Of a stretch of 64,000 bases of DNA, positions 9,810 through 20,212 are shown piece by piece. Under the pieces are notes generated by a model. It was not told the DNA's origin and searched no databases. It saw only the letters and a list, made by a program, of their open reading frames with translations. A program made the position numbers and the translations under genes. How positions within the stretch are numbered: the first letter of the stretch is position 1; every line of letters begins with the position of its first letter. The DNA lies in assembly GCA_903873705.1 (NCBI GenBank), contig CAIQPK010000035.1, forward strand, positions 1 to 64,000. Reading direction: 5' to 3'. This stretch comes from an uncultured Acidobacteriota bacterium. Its GTDB lineage: Bacteria; Acidobacteriota; Terriglobia; Terriglobales; Acidobacteriaceae.

Positions 9810-10154
9810 CTAGAACTCCACTTCATCCGCTTCATTCCCGGTCTCGGAATACCTTCCCGCTTCCGGCCCGTCCAGATCCTCTTCATGCAGCGACAACCCA
9901 AGAACACTCCCGTTCTCCAGCTCAATCGTCAGCGACTCCATCTCTTCCAGCATCGCCTTCTCGACAATCTGCCCAATCTGCGCACACAGCGCATTCCGAT
10001 ACTCCGGCTCACCAAACGCCACACTAAAGTCCGCCAGCAACACAGTAGGCCAATCGAACAGCGTAAACACCGGCCCATCGAAGTGCAGTCGCAAGTGGTC
10101 ACCCACAAACTCCACGGACGTCAACTCCTGCCCTTCAATCGCAGTAATGTCCAT
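9810..10154 (-). CDS. conserved hypothetical protein in gcv operon
   Basis: 114 residues from the ATG at 10154, two bases after the gcvPA stop; an upstream reading to 10220 would overlap gcvPA and is not supported. Acidic and soluble. The phrase VTLFDWPTVL-like (here FTLFDWPTVLLADFSVAFGE) and the long acidic C terminus are notable. No family is recognised with certainty. Tight packing between gcvPA and the 121-residue gene places it in the gcv transcript. Confidence 0.7.
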   Translation of the reverse strand: MDITAIEGQELTSVEFVGDHLRLHFDGPVFTLFDWPTVLLADFSVAFGEPEYRNALCAQIGQIVEKAMLEEMESLTIELENGSVLGLSLHEEDLDGPEAGRYSETGNEADEVEF

Positions 10155-10156
10155 CG

Positions 10157-11527
10157 CTAACCCTTCACCGCTTCGGCAGCCGCATCCATCTGCACCTTCG
10201 TCACCAGCTCCGTCGCGCACCAGATCGCCGCACTCTCACCCAGCTCCGGATACCACTTGCCCAACGCCAGTCCGCCGACAATCTGCTTGCCCAGCAGCTT
10301 GGCGTTCACGCTCTCCGCGCTCGCCGGCAGCGCCACCGCAAACTCGTTGAAGCTCGGCCCGCTGAACAGCGCCTTCGCTCCCGCCTTCTCCAGCGCCGAC
10401 TTCAGATAAGCCGCCTTAGCCAGGTTCTGCTCCGCCAGCTCCTTCATGCCCTGCTTGCCATAAACCGTCATGAAGATCGTCACCATCAGGCTGACCAGCG
10501 CCTGGTTCGTGCAGATGTTCGAGGTCGCCTTCTCGCGCCGGATATGCTGCTCCCGCGTAGACAGCGTCAGCACCCATCCGCGCTTGCCATTCCGGTCCTT
10601 GGTCTCGCCGCAGATGCGTCCCGGCATCTGCCGCAGGAACTTCTCCTTGCACGCAATCACGCCGCAATAAGGCCCGCCAAACCCCACCGGCACACCAAAG
10701 CTCTGCGCCTCCAGCGAAACAATGTCCGCTTCAACCGGAGCCTTCACCACACCCAAACTAACCGCCTCAGCAATCGACACGATCAGCAGCGCGCCCTTCT
10801 CGTGCGCCACCTTCGCCAGCGCGGCCACATCCTCAATCGTCCCAAAGAAGTTCGGCGACTGCACCAACACACAAGCCGTATCGCTCGTAATCGCCGCCGC
10901 CAGTGCCTCCAGGTCAACGCGCCCCGTCTCGCGCACGTAACCCACCTCGGCGATCGGAATCCCCTGGTGCTGCACCGTCGTCGCCAGCACCTCGCGATAC
11001 TCCGGATGCACACTCCGCGCCACCACGCACCCATTGCGCCCCGTAACCCGCACCGCCATCAGCACCGACTCCGCCGCACCGGTCGACCCGTCATACATCG
11101 ACGCGTTCGCAATCTCCATCCCGGTCAGCTCGCAGATCATCGTCTGGAACTCGAACAGCGCCTGCAGCGTTCCCTGCGAAATCTCCGGCTGGTAAGGCGT
11201 ATAGCTGGTCAGAAACTCACCGCGCTGCACCAGCGAATCAATCACCACCGGCCGGTAGTGCCGGTACGCCCCAGCGCCCAGAAAGCTCGCAAACAAACGG
11301 CTTGCCGGCGCGGCCGCCAGTTCGGCCGCATCGCCGCTGGCCACATTGCCCGCGAACGCACGAAACCGGTCCAGCACCTCCGACTCCGAGTGCTGCCGCG
11401 GAATATCCAGATCACGCGTCAGCCGATACTCAGCCGGAATGCTCTCAAACAAGCTGTCAATGGACGGCACACCAATCGCATCAAGCATCTCAACGCGATC
11501 GGCAGGAGATTTAGGTAAATAGCGCAT
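10157..11527 (-). CDS. gcvPA: glycine dehydrogenase (decarboxylating) subunit 1
   Basis: 456 residues from the ATG at 11527 ([19 protein letters not shown]), the usual N terminus of GcvPA; an extension to 11623 has no family support. The family blocks [33 protein letters not shown] and [20 protein letters not shown] are visible. It pairs with GcvPB to form the P protein of the glycine cleavage system. It lies downstream of gcvH and upstream of three small unknown genes. Confidence 0.96.
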   Translation of the reverse strand: MRYLPKSPADRVEMLDAIGVPSIDSLFESIPAEYRLTRDLDIPRQHSESEVLDRFRAFAGNVASGDAAELAAAPASRLFASFLGAGAYRHYRPVVIDSLVQRGEFLTSYTPYQPEISQGTLQALFEFQTMICELTGMEIANASMYDGSTGAAESVLMAVRVTGRNGCVVARSVHPEYREVLATTVQHQGIPIAEVGYVRETGRVDLEALAAAITSDTACVLVQSPNFFGTIEDVAALAKVAHEKGALLIVSIAEAVSLGVVKAPVEADIVSLEAQSFGVPVGFGGPYCGVIACKEKFLRQMPGRICGETKDRNGKRGWVLTLSTREQHIRREKATSNICTNQALVSLMVTIFMTVYGKQGMKELAEQNLAKAAYLKSALEKAGAKALFSGPSFNEFAVALPASAESVNAKLLGKQIVGGLALGKWYPELGESAAIWCATELVTKVQMDAAAEAVKG

Positions 11528-11643
11528 GAAGAATTCCCAGTTCCTGGTTGTAAGGTCGTAGCTTCGGTTGTCGGTCGAGAGCACGCAGCCGGTCACGCCG
11601 CTTCTGTCACTAACAACGCACAACTAACCACTAACAACTGTCT

Positions 11644-12033
11644 TTAGTGACCAGTCTCTTCGCTCACAAACTTCTCGTAATCCGCCGCCGACAACAGACC
11701 ATTCACCTCATCCGTATTCGTCAGCGTCACCTTGATGATCCACGTATCGTTAGCCGCTTCGTTGATCGTCTCGGGCTTGGCATTCAGGCTCTCGTTGATC
11801 TCCGTGACTACGCCCGTCACAGGCGCATACAAATCGCTGACCGCCTTAACGCTCTCCACCGAACCAAACGTCGACCCCGCCTCAATCTGCTGCCCCACCT
11901 TAGGCAGCTCGACGAAAACGATGTCGCCCAGCGAGCTCTGCGCATAGTCCGTGATGCCGACGGTGCCGTTCTCTCCATCGACCAGGAGCCACTCATGCTC
12001 CTTCGTATACATGTACTTCTCGGGATAAGCCAT
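11644..12033 (-). CDS. gcvH: glycine cleavage system H protein
   Basis: 129 residues, standard length. The lipoylation site is Lys63 in GSVESVKAVSDLYAPVTG. The N-terminal KYMYTKEHEWLLVDG and GITDYAQSSLGDIVFVELP are typical. It carries the aminomethyl group between P and T proteins. It lies 50 bases after gcvT and 116 bases before gcvPA. Confidence 0.98.
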   Translation of the reverse strand: MAYPEKYMYTKEHEWLLVDGENGTVGITDYAQSSLGDIVFVELPKVGQQIEAGSTFGSVESVKAVSDLYAPVTGVVTEINESLNAKPETINEAANDTWIIKVTLTNTDEVNGLLSAADYEKFVSEETGH

Positions 12034-12083
12034 TTAGAGTCTCCGTCTGAAATTGTATGGGATACACATTGCACAACGCCGCG

Positions 12084-13259
<1,176 letters not shown>

Positions 13260-13276
13260 GCTCTCTATCCTAAACC

Positions 13277-13306
13277 CCTTGTGGGAGGGGTAAGGGGCAG
13301 GCTAGA
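13277..13306 (+). promoter_or_regulatory. predicted promoter of first S41 gene
   Basis: TTGTGG (13277-13282) and TAGAAT (13301-13306) are 18 bases apart, about 30 bases before the ATG at 13337. The same arrangement precedes the paralogue at 14802, so the promoter was duplicated with the gene. Confidence 0.5.
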
Positions 13307-13336
13307 ATCGACCCCATTCCCGGCTTTCGGAGTCTT

Positions 13337-14676
13337 ATGCCCACGTCCTTTTTGCGCTCCCTCACTGTTTCCCTCTGCCTTTTACCCGCGTTTTCTCCTT
13401 CGATCTTCGCTCAGGGAGGAACATCACTGGGAGCCCTCGATCGGGATCGCGCTCACCAATGCTCCGAACCGCGCGCGATGAGGTCCGCAAAAATTATTAC
13501 GACCCTACCTTCCACGGCATCGATCTGGATGCCCGCTTTCGAACATTCGACAGTGGTATCGACAACGCAAAAAATACCGGCGACATTTTCACGGTCGTCG
13601 CTGCATTCCTAGCAGGATTCAAAGATTCGCATCTCTTCTTCGAGCCGCCAAGCCGCACCACGAAATATGAACCCGGCTACGAGATGCGGATCATCGGCGA
13701 TCGCTGCTTTGTTACCAACGTGAAGCCGAAAAGTTCCGCCGCCGCCCAGCTTCATCCCGGAGACGAGATTCTGAGCCTCAACGGATTCGCCCTGGCACGC
13801 AGAGATATGTCCGACGCCGAATACTACTTCCGCCTCCTTGCACCGCGCACCGTCGACCGACTCGAAATTCTTACGCCCGACGGTACCAAACGCACGGTCG
13901 ACGTGCAGGAGAAAACCAAAATTGACCGCAAAATCGTTGACCTGTCGGATCTCCTCAATGACGCCGACCTCTGGAATCTGCTTCGCCACGGAGAAGATGC
14001 CGAATACCTCGAACGTGAACGGGTCTTCAAATCCAATTCAGCCGTCATTTGGAAGATGGCGAGCTTCCACCTTGAGCGCGATAAGCTAGGCGCCATCATG
14101 AGCGATGTCAAAAAGCGGTCGGCGCTCATTCTCGACCTGCGCGGCAATCCCGGCGGCTACACCAGCTCGCTTCAGCAAGTCCTCGGCGAATTCTTCGATC
14201 ACGACGTTAAGATCGCCGACAGAGTCATGCGTAAGCCAGGCAAGCCCGAAATCGCCAAACATTGGACACTTACCGGCAAGCCCTTCGCCGGAAAACTCAT
14301 CGTCCTGGTCGATAGCGGCTCCGGCTCGTCCGCGGAACTCTTCGCCCGCGTTGTCCAGTTGGAGCATCGCGGCACTGTCATCGGCGATCACACCGCCGGC
14401 GAAGTGATGGAAGCCAGGAACTATGGCGAGCAGATCGGTGCAGACACAGCGATCTATTACGGCTTCTCCATTACCGACGCTAATCTCATCATGGCCGACG
14501 GTAAGAGTCTCGAAGGCACCGGCGTTACACCGGATGAACTGATCCTGCCGACGCCCGCCGACCTCGCCGCCGGGCGCGATCCCGTCCTCGCGCGTGCCAC
14601 CGAGCTCGCCGGCGACCCCATAACCCCCGAAGCCGCAGGCCGCTTGTTCCCGTATGAATGGGCCAGCGAGTACTAG
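13337..14676 (+). pseudogene. S41-family peptidase, frameshifted copy
   Basis: The reading frame from 13337 gives a signal peptide (ending SPSIFAQ) and then DRDRAHQ, after which it leaves the family frame. From 13459 the other frame continues with MLRTARDEVRKNYYDPT to 14676 (405 residues). The paralogue at 14802 reads CACCAGATG where this copy reads CACCAATG, so one base is missing near 13458. The rest looks intact: a PDZ-like segment (TNVKPKSSAAAQLHPGDEI), LILDLRGNPGG, and the Ser loop DSGSGSSAELFA. The position where CtpA-type enzymes carry Lys reads TAGEVMEA. Without the shift the product lacks its export signal. A sequencing error is possible. Confidence 0.8.
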
Positions 14677-14742
14677 CTAACGCCGCACCCGCCCAAAGCC
14701 AATCAGCGTGAAAATGCACAAACTCCTGTCTGGCCCAATCCG

Positions 14743-14771
14743 TTGTCCAGCAGGGATGCGCAGGCTAGAAT
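14743..14771 (+). promoter_or_regulatory. predicted promoter of second S41 gene
   Basis: TTGTCC (14743-14748) and TAGAAT (14766-14771) are 17 bases apart, with GGAG five bases before the ATG at 14802. It parallels the promoter of the first copy. Confidence 0.5.
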
Positions 14772-14801
14772 CTAACCACTTTCCCGGCCTTCGGAGCTCT
14801 A

Positions 14802-16142
14802 ATGCCCATTTCCCAGTTGCGCCTGCTTGCCGTCCTGCTCTGCCTTTCACCAGTCCTGTCTCCGCTTCTTTCCGCACAGGACGGCATGCTGCCCGGAGGC
14901 CACCTCGACCAGGAACGCAGCCACCAGATGCTGCGTATCGCGCGCTATGAGGTACGCAAAAACTATTACGACCCCACCCTCCACGGCATAGACCTCGACG
15001 CCCGATTCAACATCTTCGACAGCGCTCTGGAGAAAGCCCAGAACGTTGGCGCCATGTTTACGCTCATTGCGCAATTCTTGGACGGGTTCAACGATTCCCA
15101 TCTTTTCTTCGAACCTCCGCCGCGCTTGTCCCGGTATGACCCCGACTTTCGCATGCTGGCCATCGGGGAGCGCTGCTTCGTAACCGACGTCCGCCCAAAC
15201 TCGCGCACCGCCGCCCTGCTGCATCCCGGCGACCGCATCATCAAGCTTGACGGCATCCCGCTCACACGCAGAACCATCGCCGATGCCGAGTACTCTTCCC
15301 GCTTGCTTGTGCCGCGCACCGATGACAAGCTTGACGTTGTATCTCCCGATGGCGTCGCCCGTTCGGTCAACGTGCCAAGGCGGCTGGTCAAAGAGAGGGA
15401 GTATGTCAATCTGAATTGGCGACTCAACCAGGCTGAATACTGGAACATCCTTCGTCGCGGCGAGGATGCCGCAAACATTGCCCACGAACGTGTTAGTAAA
15501 TCCGACTCGGCCCTCATCTGGAAGGTGTCGTACTTCGGTTTCCAGGGCGACAAACTAGGCGCAACCATCGACGATGCCAAAAAGCGGCCTGCGCTCATTC
15601 TCGACCTGCGCGGGAATCCCGGCGGGGCCATCGAAGCGCTTCAGGGCCTCATCGCCCAGCTTTTTGATCATGATGTCAAGATCGCCGATCGCGTCATGCG
15701 TAAGCCCGGCAAACCCGCAATAGCCAGACACGCGATGCTCACCGGCAAGCCCTTCACCGGCAAGCTCATCGTCCTGGTTGACAGTGCATCAGGCTCATCC
15801 TCCGAGCTTCTCGCCAGGGTCGTCCAGCTCGAACATCGCGGTATCGTCATCGGTGACCAAACCGCCGGCGCCGTAACGGAAGCCAACAACTATAGTGAAA
15901 CCATCGGGGCCACCAACCAGATCTTTTATGGCTTTTCCATCCCCCACGCCAATCTCATCATGGCCGACGGCAAAAGCCTCGAAGGCACCGGCGTCACGCC
16001 CGATGAAGTAGTCCAGCCTACGCCAGCCGACCTCGCAGCGGGACGCGATCCCGCTCTGGCACGTGCCGCCGAGCTCGCCGGATGGACCATGAGCACCGAT
16101 GCCGCCGGACGCCTCTTCCCGTATGAGTGGTCTCCAGAGTAA
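14802..16142 (+). CDS. secreted S41-family peptidase
   Basis: 446 residues. Signal peptide about 1-25 (ending SPLLSAQ). A PDZ-like segment (TDVRPNSRTAALLHPGDRI) follows, then the S41 core LILDLRGNPGG and the nucleophile loop VDSASGSSSELLA. The CtpA-type Lys is not found at the usual spacing (TAGAVTEANN instead), so the catalytic arrangement may be of the tricorn-like kind or lost. It is the intact member of a tandem pair with the frameshifted copy just upstream. Periplasmic or secreted; the substrate is unknown. Confidence 0.85.
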   Translation: MPISQLRLLAVLLCLSPVLSPLLSAQDGMLPGGHLDQERSHQMLRIARYEVRKNYYDPTLHGIDLDARFNIFDSALEKAQNVGAMFTLIAQFLDGFNDSHLFFEPPPRLSRYDPDFRMLAIGERCFVTDVRPNSRTAALLHPGDRIIKLDGIPLTRRTIADAEYSSRLLVPRTDDKLDVVSPDGVARSVNVPRRLVKEREYVNLNWRLNQAEYWNILRRGEDAANIAHERVSKSDSALIWKVSYFGFQGDKLGATIDDAKKRPALILDLRGNPGGAIEALQGLIAQLFDHDVKIADRVMRKPGKPAIARHAMLTGKPFTGKLIVLVDSASGSSSELLARVVQLEHRGIVIGDQTAGAVTEANNYSETIGATNQIFYGFSIPHANLIMADGKSLEGTGVTPDEVVQPTPADLAAGRDPALARAAELAGWTMSTDAAGRLFPYEWSPE

Positions 16143-16619
16143 CTAGCGCCGCTCCCGCCGCCGCGCCCGCACAAAACTGCTCCCCGCAAAGTACCCAAAC
16201 AGCGCCCCCAGCCCCAGTGACAGGTAAAAATGCTGCTCGTCGCTGGCCACGTTAGCCGAGTGCAGAAAGTGCCGCAGCCGCCACGCGTTGCTGCACAACA
16301 CCACGGCAAACATCGTAAAGAATGTCCCTGTCACCTCCAGCCAAAGCACGCTGGAAAACCGCGCCACCGGGCTCAGCACCGACTTCTTCAGGTTCCCCGC
16401 CTGCGCCTTGACGGCCCTGGGGTCGACTATGGGCGGTACCGCCCGTGGCGTCGCCGCCCGCGTACTCGGCGCAGCCACCGGACGCTCGATCACCGGCTCC
16501 CCCCCCGGACGGCGTGGCGCGGGATCAGGCGCAGCAGCCGCTTCGGCCGCTGCCATCAGCGACTTCGCCACCTGCCGTGTCCCCATCCCGAGCGCTCGTC
16601 CAAACCGTACCTTGTCCAT
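16143..16619 (-). CDS. hypothetical membrane protein
   Basis: 158 residues from the ATG at 16619. The N-terminal half is a basic then Pro/Ala-rich linker (about residues 15-75). Two hydrophobic segments follow (about 90-112, SVLWLEVTGTFFTMFAVVL, and 127-147), with an Arg-rich tail. It ends directly against the stop of the S41 gene on the other strand. No family is recognised; similar acidobacterial proteins are annotated only as hypothetical. Confidence 0.65.
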   Translation of the reverse strand: MDKVRFGRALGMGTRQVAKSLMAAAEAAAAPDPAPRRPGGEPVIERPVAAPSTRAATPRAVPPIVDPRAVKAQAGNLKKSVLSPVARFSSVLWLEVTGTFFTMFAVVLCSNAWRLRHFLHSANVASDEQHFYLSLGLGALFGYFAGSSFVRARRRERR

Positions 16620-16735
16620 GTCCCTAGTGTATCCAGTCCCACTCTTGTGAGATAAGAAGTACGTCCCCGCAATTACCTGCATCCAAGCTCAAAGCAACGG
16701 CGTAAAACAGAAGTATGAAAGGGAGAAACAGCAAA

Positions 16736-16879
16736 ATGAAAAGCATTATCTGGATGGTGGGAGGAGCCTGCGCGGCGGTCGCCGGTTTCCTCGTCTGGGG
16801 TCCCAAGCGTGTTCAGCCCGTGCAGGAGCTCGCACACCGCCTCGAAGAGGCCTGGGCCGACCATCACACGACCGTATAG
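16736..16879 (+). CDS. small single-span membrane protein (47 aa)
   Basis: 47 residues: MKSIIWMVGGACAAVAGFLV begins the protein, then WGPKRVQPVQELAHRLEEAW and a His-rich end. AAGGGAGA lies about 10 bases before the ATG. One membrane helix (about residues 3-22) is followed by an amphipathic helix. I have the impression of near-identical small proteins in other Acidobacteria. It sits between divergent and same-strand genes and has no known function. Confidence 0.65.
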   Translation: MKSIIWMVGGACAAVAGFLVWGPKRVQPVQELAHRLEEAWADHHTTV

Positions 16880-17092
16880 CCCAGCCAGACCGGCCAGCCG
16901 CTCCCCCGCTCACGCTGATAGGCGATTAGCGTCCAAATCTCCACAGGCCGGCTTGCTTTGCGCGCGCGTTCGCTAGAGCATAATCTGAAGACAACGACCC
17001 AACGCGCCATTGCCGTTCCCTCAGTGCTTTTGGGAAGACCCGATGCGTGGTAATTCATCAGGACGGGAACTCCAGCGAGCCGGGAGGTGGCA

Positions 17093-17389
17093 TTGAAACA
17101 ACAGGTCAAAGATCTTATTCAGAAACTGGGCGAAGCGATCCACGAAACCGTGTCCGAGTCGGACCAGATCTCCGCCGTCGTCAAGGAGATCCGTGAACAG
17201 GGTTTCGACGTCCTGCTCATGCTCGAGGCCACCATCGGCCTCAACGAAATTGAAGAGGAAACGCTCGAAGCCGAGGAACAAGACTCCCCCGCCGACGGCC
17301 CCTTCACCCGCAACGACCTCACGTTCCTCAAGTCGCTCCGCATCACCACCGAAGAGCAATCCAGCGAAGGCGGCCCGCCTGACGCCTGA
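17093..17389 (+). CDS. conserved hypothetical protein, TTG start
   Basis: 98 residues. GGGAGG at 17082-17087 is five bases before a TTG at 17093 and overlaps the in-frame GTG at 17087, so TTG is the likelier start. The product is acidic and helical (MKQQVKDLIQKLGEAIHETV ...), with no signal peptide. Family unknown. A strong terminator follows at 17433-17463. Confidence 0.65.
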   Translation: MKQQVKDLIQKLGEAIHETVSESDQISAVVKEIREQGFDVLLMLEATIGLNEIEEETLEAEEQDSPADGPFTRNDLTFLKSLRITTEEQSSEGGPPDA

Positions 17390-17432
17390 GTCCATCGCCT
17401 CGCGTGGCCCTTCCGCAACACACCTGTGCTAG

Positions 17433-17463
17433 ACTCGCGTTCGTTCCACGGACGCGAGTTTTT
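17433..17463 (+). terminator. Rho-independent terminator
   Basis: A 12-bp stem (ACTCGCGTTCGT with ACGGACGCGAGT, one G-U pair) has a 3-nt loop and is followed by TTTTT. It ends the transcript of the 98-residue gene, before glgC. Confidence 0.85.
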
Positions 17464-17503
17464 GCATCTCTAACATTGGCACGGTAACTGAGGTAGTCCC
17501 ACC

Positions 17504-18766
17504 ATGAGAGATACGCTGGGTGTTTTACTCGCCGGAGGAACTGGCGAACGGCTCTTCCCGCTCACGCGCGACCGCGCCAAACCCGCCGTGCCCTTCGCCG
17601 GCCAGTACCGCATCATCGACATCACCCTCTCCAACTGCATCAACTCCGACCTCCGCCACGTCTACATCCTCACCCAGTACAAGGCCCTCTCGCTGAATCG
17701 CCACATCCGCGAAGGCTGGGGATCGGTCGTTGCCTCGGAGCTCGGCGAGTTCATCGAAATCCTTCCGCCCATGCAGCGCGTCTCCAAGTCCTGGTACCAG
17801 GGCACCGCCGACGCCGTCTTCCAGAACATCTACTCCATCGGCTCCGAAGAGCCCAAGCACGTCCTCATCCTCTCCGGCGACCACATTTACAAGATGAACT
17901 ACGCGCTCATGAAGGAGCAGCACTGCGAGTCCGGTGCCGATGTCACCATCGCCACACTCCCAGTCACTCCCTCCGAAGTCTCCTCATTCGGCGTAGTCGA
18001 AGTCGCCAAGAATGGTGAGGTCGTCGGCTTCATCGAGAAGCCGAAGGACACAAAAATCCGCTCGCCCTTCAACCCCGACATGGTCGACGTCTCCATGGGC
18101 ATATACCTCTTCAACACCGACGTCCTCATCCCCGAGCTCATGCGCGACGCCGAAGACCCCAACTCCAAGCACGACTTCGGCCACGACATTCTTCCCAAGA
18201 TCCTCGGCCGCGCTAAAATCCGCGCCTACAACTTCGTCGACGAAAACAAGAAAGGCGCACTCTACTGGCGCGATGTCGGCACCCTCGAGGCCTACTACGA
18301 GGCCAACATGGACATCGCCGCCGTAGCCCCAACCTTCAACCTCTACGACAAGTCCTGGCCCATGCGCACCCGCGCCTACCAGTACCCGCCCGCCAAGTTC
18401 GTCTTCGGCGAGCCCGGCCGCACCGGCATGGCCATCAACTCCATCGTCTCCGCCGGCTCCATCGTCTCCGGCGCGGTCCTGCGCAACTCCGTCCTCTCCC
18501 ACGATGTCCGGGTCAACAGTTACGCCGACGTCGACTCCAGCATCATCTTTTCCCACGTCAACATCGGCCGCCACTGCCGCATCCGCCACGCCATCATCGA
18601 CCGCGACGTCCACATCCCCGACGGCACCGTCATCGGATACGACCCCGCCGAAGACAAGAAGAACTACTTCGTCTCCCCCAGCGGCCTCACCGTCGTCACC
18701 CGTGACTACTCCGTCTACGAAAACCCCGTCTCCCCCGACTTCCTCAACGGCAACGAAGGCTGGTAG
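17504..18766 (+). CDS. glgC: glucose-1-phosphate adenylyltransferase
   Basis: 420 residues, typical of bacterial ADP-glucose pyrophosphorylase. The N terminus has AGGTGERLFPLTRDRAKPAV (nucleotide loop and activator site). LSGDHIYKMNY carries the catalytic Asp. The C-terminal third is a left-handed beta-helix with repeats such as VLSHDVRVNSYADVDSSI. It makes ADP-glucose for glycogen synthesis. No other glycogen gene lies nearby, so it seems to be a single-gene unit ended by the hairpin at 18890. Confidence 0.96.
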   Translation: MRDTLGVLLAGGTGERLFPLTRDRAKPAVPFAGQYRIIDITLSNCINSDLRHVYILTQYKALSLNRHIREGWGSVVASELGEFIEILPPMQRVSKSWYQGTADAVFQNIYSIGSEEPKHVLILSGDHIYKMNYALMKEQHCESGADVTIATLPVTPSEVSSFGVVEVAKNGEVVGFIEKPKDTKIRSPFNPDMVDVSMGIYLFNTDVLIPELMRDAEDPNSKHDFGHDILPKILGRAKIRAYNFVDENKKGALYWRDVGTLEAYYEANMDIAAVAPTFNLYDKSWPMRTRAYQYPPAKFVFGEPGRTGMAINSIVSAGSIVSGAVLRNSVLSHDVRVNSYADVDSSIIFSHVNIGRHCRIRHAIIDRDVHIPDGTVIGYDPAEDKKNYFVSPSGLTVVTRDYSVYENPVSPDFLNGNEGW

Positions 18767-18889
18767 GAGCAGAGAGCAGACGGTAGAGCATAGTGGGTAG
18801 TAAATGCCGGTCAACCGCAACGAAGGCGGGTGCGCCATTCTCGGATCCTCGGACATGAATCTAGCCCTGGCACCTTGTCCACCAACACA

Positions 18890-18920
18890 AAGGCCGCCCA
18901 TCCAGGCGGCCTTCGCTTTT
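18890..18920 (+). terminator. Rho-independent terminator of glgC
   Basis: AAGGCCGCC (18890-18898) pairs with GGCGGCCTT (18905-18913) over a 6-nt loop, with TTTT at 18917-18920. It lies about 125 bases after the glgC stop. The rest of the 18767-18981 spacer holds CACTACTCACTA-type tracts and no gene. Confidence 0.75.
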
Positions 18921-18981
18921 ACACCATTCACTACTCACTATTCACTCACTACCCACTACGCTCTACCATCTACCCACTGCC

Positions 18982-19737
18982 CTACCGATGCCCCAACCGC
19001 CAAACCACCCCACCCGACAGCGCAAAGAACTCCCGCGTTTCGGTCCCGAAGTGTTCAAACGTAATCTCCGGCTGGAACCGGATCGCAATATTGGCCTTGT
19101 AGTTGAAGTCCAGCGTCCCGCCGGCGGCTCCCCACGGGGTGCTGCCATTCGGATACAGCCCAACCTGCGCCGCAGTCACCGGACTTCCCCCCGGATATCC
19201 CTTGATCGCATGATCGAACGTACCCTGGGCCACGCCGCCCAGCGCATGATAGCCAATAGCCACATACCGGTTGTGCGGCCCACGCCACTGCACGCCTCCT
19301 GAGCCGATATTCTGCGTAATCAGTACCCGGTTGTAATAAGGATTCGGTATCAACGGCGTCGTTCCGCCCGCCCAGCGATAGTCGCCCGAAACGCCCAGGT
19401 GAGTACCCAGCCAGTACGTCACCATACCTTCACCGCCGCCCAGGTTGTAGCGCTTCGGGAGGTTCTGTCCGGCCTGGCCGTTCATCAGGCTCAACCCGCC
19501 ATAAATCTCCCAGCGGTTGTCGTAAGTCGCAGCCTTGCTGGCATCCAGTTTGGATGTGTCGTGGACCTTGGGCCCTGCGGAAGGCGCGGTGTCCTGTGCC
19601 GGCAGCGGCACCGCCTGCGAATACACCGCGGGAGCCATCGCCAGAACGGAAAGCAGGGCGAGTCCGCCCCAGGCTGTTTTCAAACGCGACGGCAATGCTG
19701 CCGCCCGGGGTCTTGCCGTATCAATCGTGTGAAGCAT
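18982..19737 (-). CDS. secreted outer-membrane beta-barrel-like protein
   Basis: 251 residues from the ATG at 19737 (GAGGAAG just upstream). An open extension to 20313 runs antisense across tatA and is rejected. The head is a long basic signal peptide (about 1-45, ending VYSQA). The rest has alternating aromatic strands (WEIYGGLSLMNG, GVSGDYRWAGG, NIAIRFQPEITFEHFG) and ends in ALSGGVVWRLGHR, as small barrels do. Function unknown; outer-membrane location is inferred. Confidence 0.7.
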   Translation of the reverse strand: MLHTIDTARPRAAALPSRLKTAWGGLALLSVLAMAPAVYSQAVPLPAQDTAPSAGPKVHDTSKLDASKAATYDNRWEIYGGLSLMNGQAGQNLPKRYNLGGGEGMVTYWLGTHLGVSGDYRWAGGTTPLIPNPYYNRVLITQNIGSGGVQWRGPHNRYVAIGYHALGGVAQGTFDHAIKGYPGGSPVTAAQVGLYPNGSTPWGAAGGTLDFNYKANIAIRFQPEITFEHFGTETREFFALSGGVVWRLGHR

Positions 19738-19938
19738 CTTCCTCACTGCGGGCGCGGGTGCGCAATTTCTCTCACTCGCAGCCTTCGCCGGAGCGTTTCC
19801 CCTAAGGATATAACGTATTGGCCCCGCTGGCGGCGGATTCCAGACGTCCAAACCACCATGCCGGCGCGTATACTCATTGTGCGACAATGGCTCAGGGCTA
19901 CCCTGTAGCCGTACGGCAATGCAGGAAGGATCATTACT

Positions 19939-20160
19939 ATGGAAATTTTTCAGCCTTGGCACCTCATTCTGGTGGCGATCGTTGCCATCGTCCTCTTCGG
20001 TGGACGTAAACTTCCCGAGCTCGGCAAGGGACTCGGCGAAGGCCTCAAGGGCTTCAAGGACGGCCTCAAGGGTATCCAGGACGAACCCAACGCCAACACC
20101 AAGCCCGGCGAAACCGCCCACATCGTTACGCCCAAGCCCGACGAGCAACAGAAAGCCTAA
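19939..20160 (+). CDS. tatA: Sec-independent protein translocase TatA
   Basis: 73 residues. One membrane helix (about 5-20) is followed by the FGGRKLPELGKGLGEGLKGFK amphipathic-helix signature, given here in outline, and an acidic polar tail. AGGAAGGA is upstream of the ATG. TatA forms the variable pore of the twin-arginine export system. tatB and tatC are not adjacent, so this is an orphan tatA/E gene. It is divergent from the barrel-like gene. The short family length fits. Confidence 0.95.
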   Translation: MEIFQPWHLILVAIVAIVLFGGRKLPELGKGLGEGLKGFKDGLKGIQDEPNANTKPGETAHIVTPKPDEQQKA

Positions 20161-20212
20161 CCTGCCGCTATCTCGCCTCGCTGCCTGCGTTCCGTAAAGG
20201 GTTTCGCCGCCA

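Noticed and set aside
13260-13336. Glycine riboswitch before gcvT
   Set aside because: The spacer is under 80 bases and has no tandem aptamer pattern; it holds the S41 promoter instead.
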